Assembly: GCA_023653785.1 (NCBI GenBank)
Contig: JAMKCH010019904.1
Coordinates: 1 to 64,000, forward strand
DNA length: 64,000 nt
Source: Ophioderma brevispina
Lineage: Eukaryota; Echinodermata; Ophiuroidea; Amphilepidida; Ophiodermatidae
Direction: 5' to 3'
A program made the position numbers and the translations under genes. Positions 57,051 through 64,000 of the stretch are shown here, piece by piece; position 1 is the stretch's first letter, and each line of letters begins with the position of its first letter. Under the pieces are notes generated by a model that was not told the origin of the DNA, ran no database searches, and was given only the letters and a program-made list of their open reading frames with translations.

Positions 57051-58107
57051 ATGAATCAGAAGAAATTGAAATTTCTTTCGGTCTAAATTAGCGCTTTTTT
57101 ACATTTTCAAATATTATTTTTCCGTTTTTTCCAAGAAGAGGCTGTTCGCGACAAAAGTAATTAATAAAACACATCCGAGGTATTACGACAGCACAATTCA
57201 CCATTGTTGACGCACGCTACACCTTGAGCCTGACGGCGTGAAATGTTGCTAATTCCGCCGTTAAGACCATGTGGTTTTTGTGAATTTTAATGGTCAAAAG
57301 CTGTTTTAAATCGGCCAAAAAAATACAGCTAAGGATTGTCTGCAGGGATTTTAACCTGTTGTTGGAAAGTATGGAGATCAGTAGAACACAGGTGTGTTTA
57401 AAATAGTGCAAAAATAGAAATTCGTCAAAACAAAAGACTAGGGGGGACACTGTGCCCTAACACACAGGTATATTATGTTGAAAAAGCTCAATAAAAGCAT
57501 TCTATCTGATCGAAAGGGTTAGTTATTGTAGATAGTTTCTATTTGCTAACAAACACAATTGATAGACAAAACGAATCGAACAGTGATTGAGGATCATGTT
57601 GCAATATTTGTATTAACATGGTTCTGGATGCCGACGTTTTCCCATTGATGCATCAGGAAAATGCCCGCCGCTCCGAAGCAACCATTGCAGCCCGATTGGC
57701 AGTGACGATTAGGCAATTTAAATTTTTGTTGTCGTTTGGCACTGTTGTTGACCCCAAATGATCTCGGCTTCACTGAATTAGTCCCAATTTTTGGGCTTCT
57801 CACCAAAAAGACCACTCTTTTTTTCCCAGCATCAAATCGCGTCACACCAAAAGGGGACACCTAGTGTTTTGTTACGGGTTACAAATCCCAATCACTTCCA
57901 AAAGTTGAGTCCCCCCCCCACCAGCAACCACAATGATCGAGAATAGTCTTGAGCAGAGCTATGAGTCTGAGCGTATGTGTATTGTACCATCTTAAGAGGC
58001 ACTAAAGTAAACAATTGAATAACCAGGAGATTAATTTTGAATTTGGAAAATTAAAAAAACATGGTTTGTTAACGGATCTGGAAACAAGTTTGTATGGTAA
58101 TCAAGTA
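57051..58107. other. Intergenic, nothing recognised
   Basis: An 88-residue minus-strand frame at 57594-57860 contains several Cys and basic residues but no motif I can name. Confidence 0.4.
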
Positions 58108-58450
58108 AAGGGTACTATCAGTGATGGTCTAAATCAGTAAATCGAAAAAAAAAAAAAAACATCAGATTTTTGCAGTTAGTAACAGGGCAGGTATCCTACC
58201 CGGCAAATAATATGCAGAAGCAACCTAATAAGGAAGAATAGCATATATTAGTCATACTGTCCAACGGGACACTTACTACATAAGTACAATGAATGGAGAG
58301 TCATATAATTGAACACTGCATTTCTTCTTTTGTCATTCTCCGGGGAAATTGGTAACTTATGAGAATTCCACAGGACTATCCTTCACTTTTAAGCTATTTT
58401 GCAAATTTCAAATATTTTGGGATCGTTAGATGAATCACTTGATAGGGCTT
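58108..58450 (+). mobile_element. TTAA-type MITE, family B, copy 4
   Basis: Collinear with 50207-50556: ACTATCAG, AAATCGAAAA, AGTAACAGG..GGTATCCTA, AGAAGCAACCTAATAA, GTAACTTATGAGAATTC and a right tip followed by TTAA (58451-58454). Confidence 0.7.
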
Positions 58451-58989
58451 TTAATGACCAATTGAAATGGTAAGGTCAGATTCAAATGAAATTTTGGGAA
58501 GTGGTTATGCCCTTCCCTCAAACAGAGGAAAAAATATATGTTGTAATCGGGTGGGGCACCTTTAATCTTCAGGATTAAGAAAATTCTTAGATTGACAAGG
58601 CTACACCAAAATCCCCTGTTGTAATAAGTTGGGACTAGTTAATGGTCCCGCCGTTTTTCTTCTTCGCTTTTCCTGCACTCTTTATTTCCGTTTCATTCTT
58701 CTCTTCTCCTTCACCTTTTTCCCTCCTTTCGCTGCCAAGTAGGGCAGACCAAGCCCAATAAGAGTCATCAGAAGGGTTATGCATACATTGGCTGTCAGAA
58801 TTTTTCCGAGGTGGGCAACATGCGCACCGTAATATCTGCGTGAAAGAGGCAGAGCTTATGGTAACTATGCACCAATTGACCGTGGGGAGCCCGGCCCTAC
58901 TCAACAAGCAATCAGCATTCATTCAGTGTTGATGCACGTCATGCTCGGCACACATAAATAACCCTGAACCATTCTGAAGAGTATCAATA
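58451..58989. other. Intergenic, nothing recognised
   Basis: A 95-residue minus-strand frame (58635-58922) has a lysine/glutamate-rich end and no recognised domain. Confidence 0.4.
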
Positions 58990-59260
58990 TGTCAAATCCA
59001 AATAAATATGATATGAATCATTTGCAGGTGTTTACCGCTAAATTAGCTATGCGTGCCTGAAATCCGGCCTGAATTTCTAAGCTTCATTGTCAGTGGAATG
59101 ACAGCAGATATAAGCTGGCGAGAGGCAAGTATTATGAAACCAATATACTTAAGTTTGTTTAAAACCAGGGACCATAACCGGGATGATTACGGAGGGGAAA
59201 CTATTACAAAAGGGGTACGTTTTACCAATGCAATTTTTTTCAATGTGTTATTTTAAACCT
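58990..59260. repeat. Dispersed repeat family D, copy 1
   Basis: TTAAGTTTGTTTAAAACCAG, GGGATGATTACGGAGGGGAA, ATTACAAAAGGGGTACGTTT and TACCAATGCAATTTT recur in order at 61805-61925. Confidence 0.6.
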
Positions 59261-59529
59261 GAATATAAAGGGATCGCAGCGGATATGGCGGAGAGAAGAG
59301 AGAATCGAAAAAAATGGGAAATGCATTTTTTAACTTATAAATCGGATATAAGTGTGGGGTGATCTATAGCCCCCCCCCCCTATTTTAAAAACCTCTTCTG
59401 ATTTTTGTTCATAGCATAAATGTGTCCCTATCAAAATAAATACATCAAAAAAAAATTTCATCAAAATCGGAACATTGCTTATGGGTCCACCGGTTATTAG
59501 AAAGTGTTCAATGAGCAATGTGCATTTTC

Positions 59530-59820
59530 ATAAGCAGCTATTTTGACAATATACTTTAATATGTGGCTTAAATGGCTGCCATATTTTATAAAAGCTGCTA
59601 ATGTGTCATTTGAAGTTTCAAGACCCTTCTAAAGCCATACATTTATAAGTGCACAGAGAGCAAGTATGCAAGTTATAGGCAAAAAGGTACTATTTGACAC
59701 ATATACTTTAAATGGGGCTTTTTTTTCTTTAAATGGCTGCCGTATTCTAAATAGGGAGTAATAATATCAATGAAAAAGTTACAAGACCCATTCTAAAGCC
59801 ACGCACTTTTTATTTCTTTT
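59530..59820. repeat. Tandem duplication of ~155 bp
   Basis: ACTTTAATATGTGGCTTAAATGG-like and AAGACCCTTCTAAAGCCATA-like text occurs twice (59552 and 59636; 59705 and 59788). Confidence 0.55.
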
Positions 59821-61794
59821 TGTTTTTGCAACTGCAGCTAGGGTTAGTAGGTCTGATTTCGCATCAAGTAATAGCTGCCTTATGTTAACCAGAGTATAAT
59901 CCTTAAAGTTGTTTTAAACATTAGGCCTACCAAATGGTATTAATTTAGAGTCTGGATTTTAAGCATCGTGTTTGATTTGTGCTTTCGGAGATTTGGCATG
60001 TTCTGGAATCTGGCGGTCTTGCTTCAGCAACGTGCAGCACATTTTGGTAGGCTTTTCAGATCTTGATGGCATCCAAGTAGTACGCACTGAGTTGTAACTC
60101 CGAGTTCTGCGCAGGCATGATCACTTGATGGCACATTCACCAAGGTTGGTCAAGATCCTGGTAATGCAGGAGACTTTGACCAGTCATAACCTCTTCAGTG
60201 AGAAAGCCAGTGTCTATTTGTAGGATGAGTAGAGTAAACCAAGAGTCCTCTCATTGACCAAGTCTGCAAGAGTTGTAGCTGAAGTATATTGGTTGAAAAT
60301 TCAGGCTTCTGAATTTAATCCAACAGATTCTTAGGTGCTACTACGTCTACTGGGGTTTAACTGCCAAGAGCGGATCAGCCATGTGCACGTCGATTCATTG
60401 TGGGAACTATATCACAAAAGTGCAAGGAGCAACATGTCCAAAGCTCAAATATAGGTGGTGCTTCAAAGCTCTAATGCACTTAAAGAACACATCTGGGTTT
60501 ACAACATCAACTTCAGGTAACTTGTGAAACAGATTGAGGTCATTGCCATGGGGTATCAGCAGCTGAAGTGCAAGTCATCCACCACGATGTAGATCAAAGT
60601 GGCAAAGAGTACAGGTGTAGCCATCTTATTATCGGACTTAGTCGGGACAGGTCCATGTGGGAAACTGAAACAATAGCTTTGCTGCAGATGAAGAATCTTG
60701 AGTGGAAATTCCAATTACAAGTATTGGAATATTTTATTTTTAGAGAGGGGTTTCCCAGGTCTTCCATGTAGAGACTTGTCAAAATAGAATATTTTTGTCA
60801 TTGGGACTTTCCAATTATGTGGTAGACATTAATGTGATGTTATCATGAAGCAAGTTATCTAGAATAAGGGGTATGAAAAATGTTGAATCACATACAGTCG
60901 TGATCTTGTTCCGAGTTTATATAATCAATTTAGTGATACCTTTGACTTAAGTTTGTTGACCTTGTTGACCGTTGACCCCCCTGTTGAACCTTGAACGTGA
61001 ATTTTGTGACTTTGGGGACCCCCCTTTGAATATTCAAGAAACAAAGTCCATAAGAGTTATGTAACTTTGTTTTCAAAATGACTCTATTCTTTATACTATA
61101 ATAATGGCTTTAGAGTGCAAAGTTCACTTTACTACACGTTTCAATGGAAACGCCCATTTTCGAACTTCAGGCCTGCGGTGGACCCATAAGACGAAACTCC
61201 CGATTTAAGTAGTTGAAACGATAGGGTTAGTTTTGGGACAAGTGGAACATATGTTAAGGCTATGAACAAAAATAATTTAAAAACTTGGGGCTATAGATGC
61301 CAACCCTACAGTGAGCGGGGCCGCGCCCGGCCCACTGTGTACATTCAATATAATGCTTTTAATGTTAAAACTAACCCACCAAATAGTGACAAAATGAAGT
61401 ATTTGGAGAGGAAAATTTGTCATATCGTCTCACGCAAATAGAACATTACAGCGACGGCATCTCAAAATCTGCACTAAACAGCTGATTGCGGTTAAACCAG
61501 TACAAAAAAACAAAGATCAATAAGTTTGTGTTTGAGGTCAAACTGTATGGATCATAGTGCACACTTATCACGCTGAAAATCTGTGATATACAGCGGGGAA
61601 GCTTTTTGATATCAAGTCGGAATTTTGATCGCATTGTATAGAAATTACGAATCAGATAAAAAGTACGCTTGTCTTAATACACAGATTTTCAATTCCAACC
61701 ACTTGCAGGTTATGTATGCAATTTCATGCCAGTAACAAAAATATAAAAATATGAATTTTGATGATTTTTTCATTGTTTCGGATTAGCAAATTGA
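59821..61794. other. Intergenic; 60000-60790 has coding-like composition
   Basis: The 60000-60790 segment is GC-balanced and free of low complexity, unlike its surroundings, but every frame is interrupted and no protein family was recognised; a decayed transposon is possible. TTTGACTT..GTTGACCTTGTTGACC occurs at 60943-60980. Confidence 0.35.
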
Positions 61795-61930
61795 TGAGTA
61801 ATTCCTTTAAGTTTGTTTAACCAGGGCACAAACCAGGATTGATATTGGAGGGGAAAATATTACAAAGGTGTAAGTTTTACCAGTGCAATTTTGTCATTGT
61901 GTACTTTAAAAACCTGAATTAGTAAGGATG
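61795..61930. repeat. Dispersed repeat family D, copy 2
   Basis: Shorter relative of 58990-59260: TTTAAGTTTGTTTAACCAGG, GGAGGGGAAAATATTACAAA and TTTTACCAGTGCAATTTT. Confidence 0.6.
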
Positions 61931-62039
61931 GGGTAGAAGTAAGGTACCTCTGGACGATAAGGCCAAGCCTATTAACATAATAAACTCACTCAAATGAATC
62001 AAATAGATTTACAGAAATACAGACGCAAACCAATCAAAT

Positions 62040-62290
62040 TGATTTAGGACTTTAAGTGGTCTATAAAGCATGACCCTGTGGCCATATATGACCTTGTCTG
62101 ATATTCTTACAAAAAATGCAGTGGAGTTAATGGCTCCAACTCAGACAATTTGGAATAAGAAAAATATTGCTTGATAACATTTAAAGAATTCTTTTTTGTT
62201 AAGATACGTTATTTCAAACCAAGGATAAAAAAGTTTTTTAAATTGAAATTTCTTGGCTGGCAACCACCCAGGTGCCTTCTTGGCATTTTT
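62040..62290. repeat. Dispersed repeat family C, copy 2
   Basis: Same orientation and landmark order as 12190-12470 (GCAGTGGAGTTAATGGCTCC, TTTGGAATAAGAAAAATATT, AAATTTCTTGGCTGGC). Confidence 0.6.
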
Positions 62291-62461
62291 CAGCTGATGT
62301 TAGAAATGGAGATTATGGCCCAAAATCATGCTCTCCAGAACCATACGCATTTGTTATCTGCATAAGGCAGGCTATTCACCTATTTTCTACTTCAATCACC
62401 AATTCGATGTTTTTCTTTGCAATCTCTAACTTTAAAATAAAATAATAAAAAGTAAACAATT

Positions 62462-62530
62462 GTGCTGGCGTGGGAATCGAACCACGACATTTAGATTAAA
62501 AGTCAGGGCACTACAGACACACGACACGAA
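62462..62530 (-). pseudogene. tRNA-Lys(TTT)-like fragment or SINE head
   Basis: On the minus strand: GTAGTGCCCTGACTTTTAAT, then CTAAATGTC, then GTGGTTCGATTCCCAC and GCCAGCAC. The T arm and B box are intact and the anticodon loop reads CTTTTAA. The expected 5' half of the acceptor stem is missing, so a functional tRNA is unlikely. Confidence 0.55.
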
Positions 62531-63139
62531 TCAGAGCTGGCAGAAAGTATGTCTTTGTAATCAACTGGAATAAATACATTAATAGAAGAAAGGTGGCGCG
62601 GCACACAATTATGAATAGCGCAGCTATGAGACGATTTGAAAATATCTGTCCTGGGAAGCACGATTGGGGCCAAAGTCTCACATTTGTGTTAGAAGCAGGT
62701 TCCTCATGAAAAAAGACCCCTTTGCTCGGAGGGTCTTGCATTGGGCAAGCCATTAACATTGTTCAACAATTGATAAAAATGCCCAACTGAAAAATGCACA
62801 TTTTTTTCATTTTTTTTCAAATGTCAAACTAGCTAGTTGGGGAACTAGTTGTGATGTGTACATCAATACCGTAGTGTTAGTATTTTGCAAATTATCTTGT
62901 TCAACAAAAGTAGTAGATCTTCATGATCATGTTTATAGTCTGCTCAATTAGACCGTTTTAATCATTCTAAATAATCACTCAATCCAAGCACTCGAAAAAC
63001 CACGACTAATTGAGGACACTCTTCCCCCATAAGAAAGGGTCTACTGTTGTTGGACTGAGAGGAAACTAAGAGGTAACATTCATGGGGTAAATTCAAAGAA
63101 GGGTTTCGGTTCAACAAAAGTAGGACTAGTATCATCCAT
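62531..63139. other. Intergenic, nothing recognised
   Basis: AACTAGCTAGTTGGGGAACT (62828) is a small palindrome. No gene. Confidence 0.4.
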
Positions 63140-63690
63140 GATTTAGAGAAGAAAGGTATGATTTGGGGATTCGGTACTCTCTTTACGATGAATTGAAACC
63201 AAGGCGGATACATTATTTTAGTGGACGAACTAGCCGGAGGACCGATTTCTCCATGCAAAATAATGGTGTCGCCGGGTTCAATTCGTCTTAAAGAGGACCG
63301 GTTCCCCAAAATCATACCTTTATCTCATTCTAAACAGCAATTATTATTTAAGGTCATTCTTTAACCAATTGCGATACTTTCGCCATTACGGCTTAAATAC
63401 AACAAGAAAGGACTGCCACACCCAGTGAAAACAATCGAACAAACCCGTTGACGGCAACGATCATACGCAACGATCATATGCAACGTTGGCAGGCGCGCGC
63501 CAACGTAGCAAAACGTGGGATGACGCGAGCGCTTCAACCTCTAAAAATATTCAATCCGCAGGCGGTTATACCCCTGGGGTCAATTTTAAACGATCGAAAC
63601 CGGCGATCAGCCAATGAAATTGCTTACATTTTCACAGCTGTTAAGAATTCACAATTGAGCCACGGCTGAAACATTGACAGCACTCCAATC
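63140..63690. repeat. Dispersed ~650-bp repeat, copy 2, with palindromic MITE at 63152-63322
   Basis: Collinear with 27300-27990. The MITE ends are AAAGGTATGATTTGGGGA and TTCCCCAAAATCATACCTTT; inner arms GACGAATTGAA / TTCAATTCGTC. The right part shares GCAACGTTGGCAGG, AACGTAGCAAAACG and GATCAGCCAATGAAATTG. Confidence 0.7.
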
Positions 63691-64000
63691 AATGCAAAGC
63701 TTAGGTTTTGATTGTGTGCCTTGCTGTAGTTGAATTTTCTTTCAAACTGCAGGGAATTTTTGAAAAAAGTCTATGAATCAAAACTAAAATGGGTAGATTG
63801 ACTTATTAGGGTTATTGGTATGTTAAACTTTGGCTTTGGTAGGCCCCTAGCCAGGATTTATTTTTTGTTTATATAACTTTGAGTCGGGGAGGCATTTTTA
63901 AAGCGCATTCGTGATTTCCAACACTGGTTATTCCTGTTCACTGATATCCTTCAGAAAGAGTATTCAAAAAATTTGAGTTGATTCCAATCTGCAGTTTTGT
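63691..64000. other. Window end, nothing recognised
   Basis: GGTAGGCCCCTAGCCAGGAT (63839) resembles GGTCGGCCCCTAGCCAC at about 36495, perhaps parts of one repeat. No gene. Confidence 0.4.

Noticed and set aside
62462..62530. Functional tRNA-Lys gene
   Set aside because: The 5' half of the acceptor stem is missing.

Overview
The window looks like non-coding-dominated nuclear DNA of a metazoan, most likely a marine invertebrate; an echinoderm or hemichordate would fit, but nothing here fixes the phylum. Evidence: AT-rich sequence, spliced exons with GT/AG borders, no operons, microsatellites, minisatellites and satellites, a decayed non-LTR retrotransposon tail, tRNA-derived SINE heads, and many short non-autonomous DNA transposons (MITEs).

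Only two host gene families are recognised. (1) A DUF829/TMEM53-like alpha/beta-hydrolase-fold gene on the minus strand: one intact large 3' exon (12742-13677) and, 5 kb away in the same orientation, a second copy broken mainly by small indels (18170-19007). (2) A PTGR3/ZADH2-like zinc-less alcohol dehydrogenase (prostaglandin reductase 3 family) on the plus strand: a coding exon at 42071-42207 and the next exon at 44671-44754, which carries frame-breaking single-base losses. The first of these exons lies partly inside a 476-bp segment present twice, apparently without a mismatch (42112-42587 and 42835-43310). The intron holds a nine-copy, ~114-bp satellite whose unit folds into a hairpin.

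Region by region: 1-12 kb is MITEs and foldback elements (hAT-like ends with CAGGG/CAGTGG, a 1.1-kb inverted-repeat element at 6245-7326, a TTAA-flanked MITE). 12-20 kb holds the TMEM53-like pair. 20-27 kb holds a 34-bp minisatellite (20775-21734), a ~143-bp array carrying nuclear-receptor-like DR1 motifs (24360-25480) and a 250-bp duplication. 27-33 kb has several MITEs. 33100-36007 is a 2.9-kb element with a perfect 9-bp target duplication, terminal inverted repeats and terminal arrays of nested palindromes; I consider it the most interesting object here, a Mutator/foldback-like element that may carry a captured exon. 38-41 kb has a MITE and LINE tails. 42-45 kb holds the PTGR3-like exons. 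46-64 kb returns to minisatellites, MITEs, SINE heads and degenerate repeats.

Both gene remnants and the minisatellites show many single-base indels, often at homopolymers, so residual long-read sequencing error is a live alternative to pseudogenisation. Nearly all open frames in the window are short, cross repeats and show no family similarity that I recognise.
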